Below, piece after piece: positions 46,825-54,607 of a DNA stretch of 64,000 bases (position 1 is its first letter; each line of letters starts with the position of its first letter). A program made the translations under genes and the position numbers. A model generated the notes under the pieces. The model was given only the letters and a program-made list of their open reading frames with translations, made no database searches and was not told the origin of the DNA. This stretch comes from CAVQJU01 sp963754955. GTDB taxonomy: Bacteria; Acidobacteriota; Vicinamibacteria; Vicinamibacterales; CAVVIG01. The stretch covers positions 682,001 through 746,000 of the forward strand of contig CAVWHY010000006.1 of the NCBI GenBank assembly GCA_963754955.1. The letters are read 5' to 3'.

Positions 46825-47037
46825 ATGTCCGAAACTACTTGGGCGATCATCATCGCGGCCGCCGCGCTAATCGGCCTCCTCGTGCCGTACCTCGTGCAGG
46901 AGATCGAGAAGGGGAAGGCGAAGCGTCGTGGACGTCCGGTGGGGACCGGCGATCCCGTGACGGGAACCAGCTCCAATCCTGCGCCGGGGCAGCCCGACGG
47001 ACAGCCGGATCCGTACAGCGCGCGCGCCCGCCGCTGA
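46825..47037 (+). CDS. Small single-pass membrane protein of unknown function
   Basis: A ribosome site (AAGGGGGACG) precedes ATG at 46825. The 70-residue product has one membrane helix (TWAIIIAAAALIGLLVPYLV) at its N-terminus, then a charged EIEKGKAKRRGR and a Pro/Gly-rich tail (GDPVTGTSSNPAPGQPDGQP). N-terminal outside and tail inside is expected from the positive residues. It lies directly after the DUF6496 gene. I do not recognise a family. Confidence 0.7.
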   Translation: MSETTWAIIIAAAALIGLLVPYLVQEIEKGKAKRRGRPVGTGDPVTGTSSNPAPGQPDGQPDPYSARARR

Positions 47038-47063
47038 GGCATCGGCGCCGCGCTATTTCTCGG

Positions 47064-47852
47064 CTATTTCTCGTCCTCGATCGCGGCGGTCCAGATACTC
47101 ACTTCGCGAGGCGTCAGCCGTCCGCGGGGCTCCACGCGCGCATCGTCGTATGCGAGGTCGTTGACATCGAACACGTACTGTTCGCGTGAGAGCAGGGTGC
47201 CGTTGCAGACGGTGTCCGGCACCTCGTCGTTGTCGCGATCCGCTGCGAATCTCGCGAGCAGCGTGTCAGTCACCCACCGGGGGATATGGTGCTGGCGGCC
47301 CGGGTACACGAACCCGAACATGACAAGGTGAGCGAACAGCACCCGCCAGTGCGGGCCGAAACGAGCCATCAGCCGATCCCAGTCGAGTGACCGCCCTCGC
47401 ACGCGCAACAGGTGCAGAACGTCGGCACCGTCGAATCGCTCCCGCTCCTGGACGAACGCCTTGGACCAGATCGTCTCCTCCGGCGGGCACAGGCGCACCG
47501 ACAGCCCGAGAACCTCTGCGCTGACGGCGTGATTGAACCACCCGTCGTCGACGATCGCGACGCCATTGCCGGAACTGAAGATCAGGTCCACGTACTGGCT
47601 GCCGCAGCACACCTTTCCCAGCCAGTGAGGGAATGGCAGGTCGGCGCTGTAGCCTGCGGCGCGGAAGAGATCCAGGGCGCGTCCGACATCCGCCTCGCGC
47701 AGGAACAGGTCGAGATCTTTCGTGTGCCGCTCGATACTCGTGTAGTGGCCGAGTGCGAAGGCCCCGCCCACGAGGAACGGAATGCCCGATTGCGACAGCC
47801 GTTCGAGCGCGTCCCGGTAGAAGGCGGACGCGGCCGCGTCACACGGTGTCAT
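47064..47852 (-). CDS. Nucleotidyltransferase-fold protein
   Basis: The 262-residue protein has an N-terminal nucleotidyltransferase-like core: IPFLVGGAFALGHYTSIERH with KDLDLFL, where GG and DxD (DLDLF) are the expected catalytic residues. It continues VDLIFSSGNGVAIVDDGWF and VRLCPPEETIWSKAFVQERE, typical of the 'nucleotidyl transferase AbiEii/MNT-like' proteins in which an acidic residue on the VDLIF strand is the third ligand. The target is unknown. The start overlaps the stop of the upstream phosphoesterase (ATGA), so the two genes are coupled. Confidence 0.85.
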   Translation of the reverse strand: MTPCDAAASAFYRDALERLSQSGIPFLVGGAFALGHYTSIERHTKDLDLFLREADVGRALDLFRAAGYSADLPFPHWLGKVCCGSQYVDLIFSSGNGVAIVDDGWFNHAVSAEVLGLSVRLCPPEETIWSKAFVQERERFDGADVLHLLRVRGRSLDWDRLMARFGPHWRVLFAHLVMFGFVYPGRQHHIPRWVTDTLLARFAADRDNDEVPDTVCNGTLLSREQYVFDVNDLAYDDARVEPRGRLTPREVSIWTAAIEDEK

Positions 47853-48580
47853 GCGGTTCCCTCGAGGTTGAACACGCGGAATGGCGGCCGGTCGGGAAAC
47901 GCGCGGCTCAGGAGCGGCATGGACACGTTGTAGACGGGCACGCCCTTCGACGTCCGTCCCTCGGCGCGCCCCTGGTGCGCGTGACCGTGCACGACGAGCG
48001 AGACTGGAAAACGATTAATCGGATCCTCGAGGCGGCTCGAACCCAGGAACGGATAGATCTCGAGAGGCTCGCCTTCGACAGTGTCCTGCACGGGCGCGTA
48101 GTGCAGCAGCGCGATGAGATGCCGTGCGCGCAGACGGGTGAGCGCCTTTTCCAGCTTGAGCGCCTCCTCGACGGCTTCGCGGGCAAACTCCTTGAGAACC
48201 GTTTCTCCCCAGGGCGCAAGCGCGCGTTTGCCGAACCCGCCGCCGAATCCCTTTGCGCCCGCGATGCCGACGCCGAGCACTTCGCACGCGTCGCCGTCGA
48301 GAACCGAGACACCGGCATCCTTGAGAACCAGGGCGACATCAGCTTCCTTCGACGATTCGACGTCGTGGTTCCCCAGCACGGCGACGACGGGTATTCGCAC
48401 GGAACTGAGCTCGCGAGCGAGCACGTGCGCCTCCTCGGGGAGGCCCCTGTCGGTGAGATCGCCGGCAATCAAGAGCAGGTCGGCGGCCTCCACGATACCG
48501 GAGAAGAGCGTCTGAAAGGCCCCGTGCGACGTCTTCGTGCAGTGGAGATCGGCGATGAGGGCCACGCGTACGGCAGGCAT
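47849..48580 (-). CDS. Calcineurin-type metallophosphoesterase
   Basis: The 243-residue protein has the full metallophosphoesterase motif series: IADLHCTKT (D-x-H), LLIAGDLTDRG (GDxxD), VAVLGNHDVESS (GNHD), LHYAPV and VVHGHAHQGRAE (GHxH). It is a cytosolic, bimetal phosphoesterase; the substrate (phosphoprotein, nucleotide or lipid) cannot be told. A 4-bp overlap couples it to the nucleotidyltransferase gene downstream. A possible shared function in nucleotide or RNA handling is an inference from this coupling only. Confidence 0.9.
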   Translation of the reverse strand: MPAVRVALIADLHCTKTSHGAFQTLFSGIVEAADLLLIAGDLTDRGLPEEAHVLARELSSVRIPVVAVLGNHDVESSKEADVALVLKDAGVSVLDGDACEVLGVGIAGAKGFGGGFGKRALAPWGETVLKEFAREAVEEALKLEKALTRLRARHLIALLHYAPVQDTVEGEPLEIYPFLGSSRLEDPINRFPVSLVVHGHAHQGRAEGRTSKGVPVYNVSMPLLSRAFPDRPPFRVFNLEGTA

Positions 48581-48608
48581 GGCGGGCCCTCAGTACCGCA
48601 CCGGGCGA

Positions 48609-49562
48609 TCAGGACGCCCGTGCATGATCGTGGCGGGCAGCCCTGAACCAGTCCAGCGTCAGCTTCAGACCATCGGCCAGGGCCACGGTGGGCGCATAGC
48701 CGAGAAGGGCCGCCGCCTTCGAGATGTCTGCCTGCGAATCGTGGACATCGCCGGCTCGCGACGGGCCGTACACCGGCTGAATCTGGGTACCCGACAGACG
48801 GTTCATGACCCGCAGGAGATCGTTCAGCGAGATGCGCCCGCCGGTGGCGACGTTGATCACCTGGCCAGCGGCGTCGGGTGCCTCGCACGCCCGCAATACG
48901 CCGTCCACGACGTTGGCGACGTATGTGAAGTCCCGTGTCTGCTCGCCGTCGCCGTGAATCGTGGGCTGTCGACCCGAGAGCAGGGCCGCCGCGAACACCG
49001 AGATGACGCCCGAGTACGGCGATCCGGGATCCTGACGCGGTCCGAAGACGTTGAAATATCGCAGGCACACCGTCGGGAGGCCATACAGACGCGTAAACAT
49101 CTGGCAGTACTGTTCGCCGACAAGCTTCTGCAGCGCGTACGGCGACAGCGGATTCGCCGGCATGTCTTCGCGCTTTGGCAGGGTGGCCGTGTTGCCGTAC
49201 GCGGACGACGATGCCGCGTAAACCAGCCGCTTCACCCCGGCGTGCTGAGCGGCCACGAGGACATTGAGCGTCGCGGTGATATTGGCGCGATTCGACGTCA
49301 CGGGATCTTTCACCGAGCGGGGCACCGACGGGATGGCGGCCTGATGGAGCACGTAGTCCATTCCGTCGACCGCGCGCTCGGCGACGTCAGCCTCGGCCAG
49401 GTCGCCTTCCAGGAACTCGGCCGAACGCGCCTCGGCCAGATTCGTGAGATTGCCCGTGATGAGGTTGTCCGCGATGCGGACACGATGTCCGCGCCGCAAC
49501 AACGCGCCTGCCAGATGAGAACCGATGAAGCCCGCGCCGCCAGTTACCAGGTAAGAAGCCAC
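48609..49562 (-). CDS. NAD-dependent nucleotide-sugar epimerase (UDP-glucose/UDP-GlcNAc 4-epimerase-like)
   Basis: The intact 317-residue short-chain dehydrogenase-type protein begins with the NAD-binding MASYLVTGGAGFIGSHLAGA (GGxGxxG). It has the acidic DNLITGNLTNL, the catalytic YAASSSAYGNT and SPYALQKLVGEQY (YxxxK), LRYFNVFGPRQDPGSPYSGV and HGDGEQTRDFTYVANVVDG. This wording is closest to WbpP/GalE-like epimerases that make precursors for surface polysaccharide. It is 28 bp upstream of the phosphoesterase on the same strand. Phosphoglucomutase at 40 kb could supply the same pathway (glucose 1-phosphate to UDP-sugars), though it is not linked. Confidence 0.92.
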   Translation of the reverse strand: MASYLVTGGAGFIGSHLAGALLRRGHRVRIADNLITGNLTNLAEARSAEFLEGDLAEADVAERAVDGMDYVLHQAAIPSVPRSVKDPVTSNRANITATLNVLVAAQHAGVKRLVYAASSSAYGNTATLPKREDMPANPLSPYALQKLVGEQYCQMFTRLYGLPTVCLRYFNVFGPRQDPGSPYSGVISVFAAALLSGRQPTIHGDGEQTRDFTYVANVVDGVLRACEAPDAAGQVINVATGGRISLNDLLRVMNRLSGTQIQPVYGPSRAGDVHDSQADISKAAALLGYAPTVALADGLKLTLDWFRAARHDHARAS

Positions 49563-49598
49563 GGCGTCGGATATAGCAACTGAAGTGCCAGAACGCGC

Positions 49599-50330
49599 TC
49601 AATGCGTCACGCCACGCGACATATCTTTCGCGGCATAGAGTGCGCGGTCCGCTTCGTCGATCAGGCGCTCCGGCGCAGCGTCCTCGAGGAAGCCGCGCTC
49701 GAGCGTCACGATGCCGATGGACGCCGTGGTCGCCACGTCATCACTCCATCCATGTTGCGCGATCCGACGGGCGACGCGATCCGCCAGCTGCCTGGCCGCC
49801 TGCCGCGTGGTGTGTGGCGCGACGATCATGAACTCGTCGCCTCCCCAGCGCGCTCCGTAATCGCTCACGCGCAGGGTGCTTGTAATCGCCGTCGCTGCGC
49901 CGCGCAGGACACGATCTCCCGCGGCATGGCCGCCGGAATCGTTTACGCGTTTGAACCCGTCCAGATCGATCATCAGGAGCGAGAGGGGCAGCCCGTAGCG
50001 TCGTGCGCGTTCCCACTCGGATTGCAGCCGGCTCTCGATCGCGCGGCGGTTCAGCAGATTAGTGAGTGGATCCGTCGAGGCGAGCGTCTTCAACACGTCC
50101 GCCTGGCCGCCAATCGAATAACCGAACGCCATGACGGCGATGGCTGATGCAAGCGATACGTAGGCGTACGTGAGGCCGTTGCCGATGAGCTCGTCATGCA
50201 CACCTGACGAGCTGGCGACTAATCGCAACAGCAGCAGGCCGCCCGGCACCACTACTGATGTGATTGCCCCCGCGAGGGTGTACACAACCCGACAGGAAAG
50301 CGACATGACGCCGAGCGATGCACGTCGCAT
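49599..50330 (-). CDS. Membrane-anchored diguanylate cyclase (GGDEF)
   Basis: From ATG at 50330 the protein has 243 residues; ATG at 50306 (MSLSCRVVY) is a second candidate. Two membrane segments (LAGAITSVVVPGGLLLLRLV, AYVSLASAIAVMAFGYSIGG) lead into the GGDEF domain: STDPLTNLLNRRAIESRLQS, LLMIDLDGFKRVNDSGGHAA, the active site RWGGDEFMI and TASIGIV. The intact GGDEF and upstream metal-binding D support c-di-GMP synthesis. An inhibitory RxxD lies before it as RVSDYGARWGG, so feedback control is possible. It is transcribed in the same direction as the epimerase gene, 36 bp away. Confidence 0.9.
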   Translation of the reverse strand: MRRASLGVMSLSCRVVYTLAGAITSVVVPGGLLLLRLVASSSGVHDELIGNGLTYAYVSLASAIAVMAFGYSIGGQADVLKTLASTDPLTNLLNRRAIESRLQSEWERARRYGLPLSLLMIDLDGFKRVNDSGGHAAGDRVLRGAATAITSTLRVSDYGARWGGDEFMIVAPHTTRQAARQLADRVARRIAQHGWSDDVATTASIGIVTLERGFLEDAAPERLIDEADRALYAAKDMSRGVTH

Positions 50331-50869
50331 ACCACGCTCATGACCACCCGCGTCTCCCCACCACCGTACGGCGTTGCCGTGACTCGATCTCGCTCCACGG
50401 AATGTCAGATAGCGCTGGCCGCCCAGCCTCGCTGCATCAGCTTCTTCGCGTTCCACTGGAGCGACTCCTGTGCGCAGGGAATCAATCTTCCCGTAGCCGG
50501 CGCTCCTCGCGCGTCCGGGCGTCGGCTCCGGGGTGAAAAGCGCGCAGTATCCGCCCTCCCAAGCCGGCTCGCGACTGCCGGCGCGAAATCGCCGCCGGGA
50601 ACGATCCGATCCGGATGACTTCGGACAGGAGGTCGCTCAGATTACCCGGCTGTGCGCCCACTCGTAAGTAACCCCCGCCGTGTGCCGCCTCAGCGGGTGC
50701 GAGCACGAGTGGCTGCCGCTCGGACGACCGCGAGCCCCTCGGGTCGGTCAGATCGCGTCGGATCACGAAACTATGCGTACCGATGTAATTCACCGTTATG
50801 AAAAGCTATCCGCCAGCCCGCGCCGCTCGAGGTGTCCAGCGGGAGCGATCGCGCCGATACCCGCCGTCA

Positions 50870-51046
50870 TCGAAGGTCGAGACGAAACCGCTCGCGGTCC
50901 GCGCGGCTCAGTGCAGAATGGCGTCGAGATGTGGATCGAACTGTGCCGCGATCGCTTTGTAGAGTACGCCATCGCGGCCGGCCGGCGAAGCCGCTCGTCT
51001 CCTCGGCTCCGGGCGCAACGATGTCGTGGTACACCAGGGCGCTCAC
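50870..51046 (-). pseudogene. N-terminal remnant of a polysaccharide deacetylase
   Basis: On the minus strand from GTG 51046 the sequence reads VSALVYHDIVAPGAEETSGF, matching the start of a polysaccharide deacetylase (YHDI/V with SSGF). After a frame correction near 50983 it reads LYKAIAAQFDPHLDAILH and then a stop. The catalytic NodB domain that should follow is absent. It directly adjoins the formyltransferase remnant, as such genes often do in exopolysaccharide clusters. Below 50870 to about 50480 I see no recognisable family. Confidence 0.7.
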
Positions 51047-51049
51047 GAC

Positions 51050-51985
51050 GGGACGCGTTCTGAACGCAGGCGGCCGCCGCCGTCGCAGCGCTCCCGCGCG
51101 CGCATCCTCAGGAGCACCGTCAGCCACGGCTGCCCACGTAGCGGACCGCCGTCGACCGGTCGCGATCGGCACGGCGCGGCCCGCGTCAATCGCTCGCCGC
51201 GTGTCCCTGATCGCATCGAGGTGGTGGAGAACCGCGCGATGCTGAACCGCGACGTGCGATTTGCCAAGGTCCGCATCCACGGAAAATATCCGAAGACCGG
51301 CCCTGTATCGACGCCGGCGTCAACCCTGAGGAGCGTCGTCCCCACGTTATCGTGATCGCCCTGGGCCATTGCCCGGAAACAGCCGTGCGCGTTCCGATAT
51401 TCCGGGCAGATGCCGCGATGAAGCGCATACGTGCCGAGGCGCGGGGATGGAGAAGATCCGTTCCCGAAGCAGAGTCTTGCACCGGGCGATGACGATATCC
51501 GGCTGACACTGCGGTTGGGCCCGACGAGCCGTTCCATCGAGGCGTTAGGTCGTACATCTTGAGCGAGACGCCTTTCCCCAGAGCAGCGCTTCGGGGAGAT
51601 TCACGAGTGGGCTCTCGCGTAAATCGTCCGTGCCGGCCTTTGCAGCGGAACCCGAGCTTTCGGACGGACTGAAGAACTCTGTGTCCACACCCGTCGGCAC
51701 GACGTGGATGCCGATGACGCGTCGGCATAGATGCGAGCGAACGTGTTCCGGTCCGCTTCAGAACCGGCGAGGATCGCCGAAGCGCTGCAGTGTCTTGGCT
51801 TCGAACGCCAGCATCCGCCGATGTTGCAGTCCGTAGAGACGGCAGGTTGACGGCCGCGACCAGGAAATAGCAAACGATCTGGTCGAAGGGGCGCTCATCG
51901 AGCAGTTCGCGCACCCGCCGGCGGTAAGCAGCTGACCGTACTTCGCGACCGCGTACCACGAACCCTTGTCGTGTGATTGACACAC
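51050..51985 (-). pseudogene. Decayed formyltransferase-family gene
   Basis: Several frames must be joined. The clearest block is YALHRGICPEYRNAHGCFRA with QGDHDNVGTTLLRVDAGVDT and GPVFGYF, followed in another frame by HLDAIRDTRRAIDAGRAVPI. This is the catalytic end of methionyl-tRNA/sugar formyltransferase-type proteins, with the usual HPG-like motif as HRG. Upstream, ELLDERPFDQIVCYFLVAAV and GSEADRNTFARIYADASS may come from the N-terminal half. Stops and frame changes are too many for a working gene. In related genomes such genes lie beside deacetylases and glycosyl/exopolysaccharide genes. Confidence 0.72.
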
Positions 51986-52111
51986 GCGAGGATTGAGCTG
52001 ATCAATGGCGCCGCGCCGCCCGCAAACACTTGGAAATCGCCGGCTAAGTGCGAGCCGCAGTCATCGTTGCGATGGTGAACGTAGCTGCAGGCGTCGGTCC
52101 CGAGTCATGCA

Positions 52112-52498
52112 TTAGTCACCTTCGGCCTTTTGCACGTTTGCGGAAACTTCGGCCGGATCTAGCTTGTGCGTCGGCTTGCTTTCGGTCGGAAAGCCGGCTC
52201 GCCGCCATGCATCGGGACCCCCAAACAACGGCCGCACATTCGTCCGTCCATGACTGACGAGAACCGCTGAGACAGACGCGACGTCTTCAGCATCGCCGTA
52301 CGGAACAACCAGATCGCCCCCGGCCGGAACCTCATCGAGATGCGCCTCGACCTCACCTGCCGGCATGCGGCGGGAGTTAGGGATCTGCCACTCTGACTTG
52401 CGCCAGGCGGTCTCGTTACGCGAGTCGACAAACGTGACCACCTCACCCTCGTCGCGCCGGCGCTTCGCTTCCTCAACAGTGATCGGTTTCGGGTTCAT
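52112..52498 (-). CDS. Rhodanese-like domain protein lacking the catalytic cysteine
   Basis: GCGGAGG lies before ATG at 52498. The 128-residue protein has a single rhodanese fold: ITVEEAKRRRDEGEVVTFVD, RNETAWRKSEWQIPNSRRMP, the usual active-site strand reads DLVVPYGDAEDVASVSAVLV, and VRPLFGGPDAWRRAGFP ends the domain. In active rhodaneses the loop after VVVYC carries Cys; here the position is VVPYGDAED, and no Cys is present anywhere in the protein. It may therefore be a sulphur-transfer-inactive, regulatory or binding rhodanese fold. Sequence error is unlikely to explain the loss because the frame is intact. Confidence 0.85.
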   Translation of the reverse strand: MNPKPITVEEAKRRRDEGEVVTFVDSRNETAWRKSEWQIPNSRRMPAGEVEAHLDEVPAGGDLVVPYGDAEDVASVSAVLVSHGRTNVRPLFGGPDAWRRAGFPTESKPTHKLDPAEVSANVQKAEGD

Positions 52499-52826
52499 GA
52501 CGCCTCCGCTCGAGCTTCCTTCTGCAACGGCTACGCCGCGTCTTGAGCTCTCAAACAACGGTCAGCTCTTCGTCAGCGAAAACCCATTCGCCAGAAGAGC
52601 GCGTTCGTTTGCGGACATTGTGTCGTGGATTCGTACAGTGCTCCGGACATATGTTCACGTTCGATCTCGCATGGCGTTTTCATGCGAGGGATCTCAGATA
52701 CGAAGAGGCGCCAAACTTGTCCGCAATACGTGCAAACTGAGCCTTGAAGGTAATGCACCAAGATTGGTACGAAGGTTGCTACGCGGTTGCCGTCATCCCC
52801 GATTACGCAGACTGCGGAGGTGCGCA
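52499..52826. other. Intergenic region without a recognisable gene
   Basis: This 328-bp gap between the divergent rhodanese-like and 77-residue genes should contain both promoters. I see no gene or clear structured element in it. Confidence 0.5.
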
Positions 52827-53060
52827 ATGGCGTTCGAACGCGTCGGTACGATCGAAGAGACACTCCGACGAGTCCAAGGTGAGTTTCGGGAAATGCCGGG
52901 CCTTCGATTGACTCCCGCGCAAGCCAGTCGCCTTTGGGGACTTGACGCTGTCTCTTCTCAGGCCCTGCTAGACGCTCTGGTCGATGTCCGGTTCCTGCGC
53001 CGCTCGCCGGATGGCTCATTCATGCGGCCAGTCGACACGCAGCGGTCCGTCAGGACATAA
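52827..53060 (+). CDS. Small conserved-looking protein of unknown function
   Basis: ATG at 52827 is preceded by GCGGAGGTG. The 77-residue protein reads MAFERVGTIEETLRRVQGEF, then LRLTPAQASRLWGLDAVSSQ and LLDALVDVRFLRRSPDGSFM. The TPAQASRLWGL...LLDALVDVRFLRR pattern resembles a winged-helix or SelB-like HTH unit used in small DNA-binding proteins, but I cannot assign it. There is no signal or membrane segment. It stands alone between two gene-poor gaps. Confidence 0.65.
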   Translation: MAFERVGTIEETLRRVQGEFREMPGLRLTPAQASRLWGLDAVSSQALLDALVDVRFLRRSPDGSFMRPVDTQRSVRT

Positions 53061-53567
53061 GAACACACCATCGATGAGCATGGCCGAAGACGGCGCGTGC
53101 CCCGGCTGGCCTGCCCGCCCGGCGGGACACGATTCAAGCGAACACGTCGAAAGCTGCTGGCTGCAGGCGAAAATCGGCGTGGCATCCTGTTCCCGGATGT
53201 GGTCCGGTAGTCCGACCGCGGCTTGCGTTCGACGAGCACACGAACCAGCAGATGCCGGCGATCACGATCAAGAAGCCGATTCAGCCCGGTATCCCCCCGG
53301 CAAACTGTTCCCATCACTGGCGCAGTTCAAAAGCCAGATGATGTCATGTCGGTCGCCGCGGCGATTACCGCCTGATTGCGAGCAGCCAGTGGCTGCGTGG
53401 CGGTACCGACGGTGCGCCGCTCGGCGCGCAGAATCAGTGCCGGCTCGGCCCCGCCGTGCCGACGCCGCCTGACGTCCGCGTCGAATCGAAAAAGTAGCGG
53501 GGCACCGCCTCAAGGCCGCATCACCGGAACATCGCTTGCAAATCGAAGGTCTGCGAGGAGAAGAGCC
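53061..53567. other. Intergenic region without a recognisable gene
   Basis: I see no convincing gene in this 507-bp stretch; the open frames lack starts with ribosome sites and known motifs. The last 40 bp contain the DUF892 ribosome site. Confidence 0.45.
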
Positions 53568-54134
53568 ATGGCTGAGACGGGAAGACTCCACGACGCGTTC
53601 CTCGACGAATTGCGCGATGCGTATGATGCCGAGAAACAGCTGACCAAAGCGCTGCCCAGGCTCGCGCGTGCGTCAACGTCGCCGCAGTTGCGCGCCGCTT
53701 TCGAGACGCACCTGAAGGAAACGCTCGGGCACGTGCAGCGTCTCGAGCAGGTGTTCGACAGCCTCGACGAGCAGCCCCGCGGGAAGCACTGCGACAGCAT
53801 CGCCGGCATCATCGAGGATGCCAAGGCGGTCATGGAACGCGACTTCGACGAAGCCACGATGGATGCGTGCCTGATCGCCGCCGGCCAGCGGGCGGAGCAC
53901 TACGAAATCGCCGCATACGGCACGCTCGTGGCGTGGGCCCGTGACATGGGACACGCCGAAGCGGCGGACCTCCTGCAGGAGACGCTGGACGAGGAGAAAC
54001 TGGCCGACGAGACGCTGACAGCGCTCGCACAGGGCGGCATCAACCAGCAGGCTGCCGACGCGTCACATCCCCCTGTCGTCGTGATCGCTGATGTCGTGCC
54101 GGTACGATCCCGCCGCGTGGTTCACCGCCGCTAG
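53568..54134 (+). CDS. DUF892 ferritin-like protein (YciE/YciF family)
   Basis: The start is ATG 53568 after GCGAGGAGAAGAGCC. The 188-residue protein matches DUF892: LHDAFLDELRDAYDAEKQLT, LPRLARASTSPQLRAAFETH, HVQRLEQVFDSLDEQPRGKH, CDSIAGIIEDAK and AAGQRAEHYEIAAYGTLVAW. Glu and His in ELRDAYDAEKQ, H in THLKETLGHVQRLEQ and EHYEIAAY are the expected di-metal ligands of this ferritin-like four-helix bundle. It is a cytosolic stress-linked protein in other bacteria. Its stop shares a CTAG with the stop of the convergent NsrR-like gene. Confidence 0.93.
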   Translation: MAETGRLHDAFLDELRDAYDAEKQLTKALPRLARASTSPQLRAAFETHLKETLGHVQRLEQVFDSLDEQPRGKHCDSIAGIIEDAKAVMERDFDEATMDACLIAAGQRAEHYEIAAYGTLVAWARDMGHAEAADLLQETLDEEKLADETLTALAQGGINQQAADASHPPVVVIADVVPVRSRRVVHRR

Positions 54135-54571
54135 TGCCGGGGCCGCTGCCATAACCGAATGAGCTCGGGCGCACGCGGCACGAAGTCAGCCAGCGTGCGT
54201 CGGTCGAGGACATCGAGAAACGCGCGCCCGGCGTCGCGCAGCACCTGCTTCAGTCCGCACGCCGGCTCGATCGGACAGGTGTTCGTGGTCCGATCGAAAC
54301 ACTCCACGAGGTCGAAGTGCGGCTCGGTAATCCGCACCAGCGCGCCGACGTTGATCTCGGCCGGCGGCCGGTTCAGCCGCAGCCCGCCGCCGCGGCCTCG
54401 CGTGCTGGCGATGAACTTCCGGTCCACCAGCAGCTGCACGATCTTCACCAGGTGATGATGCGAGACCCCGTAGGCCCGGCTGACTTCCTCGATCGGCACC
54501 AGGCGATCGGGGTGAGCGGCCAGATAGAGCAGCAGGCGAAGCGAATAGTCCGAGAACTGTGTCAGTTGCAC
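54131..54571 (-). CDS. nsrR: Rrf2-family transcriptional regulator, NsrR-like
   Basis: The intact 146-residue protein begins MQLTQFSDYSLRLLLYLAAH, a typical NsrR start, followed by the winged-helix RAYGVSHHHLVKIVQLLVDR and GRGGGLRLNRPPAEINVG. Three cysteines, CFDRTTNTC then PIEPAC, have the spacing of Fe-S NsrR proteins, which bind a [4Fe-4S] or [2Fe-2S] cluster and are released from DNA by nitric oxide. It is divergent from the multicopper oxidase at 54603, with a 31-bp gap that holds a candidate operator, so it probably controls both itself and that oxidase. Confidence 0.9.
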   Translation of the reverse strand: MQLTQFSDYSLRLLLYLAAHPDRLVPIEEVSRAYGVSHHHLVKIVQLLVDRKFIASTRGRGGGLRLNRPPAEINVGALVRITEPHFDLVECFDRTTNTCPIEPACGLKQVLRDAGRAFLDVLDRRTLADFVPRAPELIRLWQRPRH

Positions 54572-54584
54572 GAGGAGACCCTAT

Positions 54585-54607
54585 AAAGTATATTCTAAAT
54601 ACATGTT
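54585..54607. promoter_or_regulatory. Candidate NsrR operator
   Basis: AAAGTATATTC T AAATACATGTT fits the NsrR palindrome (two 11-bp arms around one base): the right arm matches 9 of 11 positions of AAATGCATCTT, the left arm about 6 of 11. It spans the multicopper oxidase ATG (54603), so binding would block its transcription. The AT-rich tract contrasts with its surroundings. The match is by eye. Confidence 0.55.

Noticed and set aside
53061..53567. Several open frames of 100-160 codons on both strands
   Set aside because: No start with ribosome site, no recognisable motif, compositions typical of chance frames in high-GC DNA.
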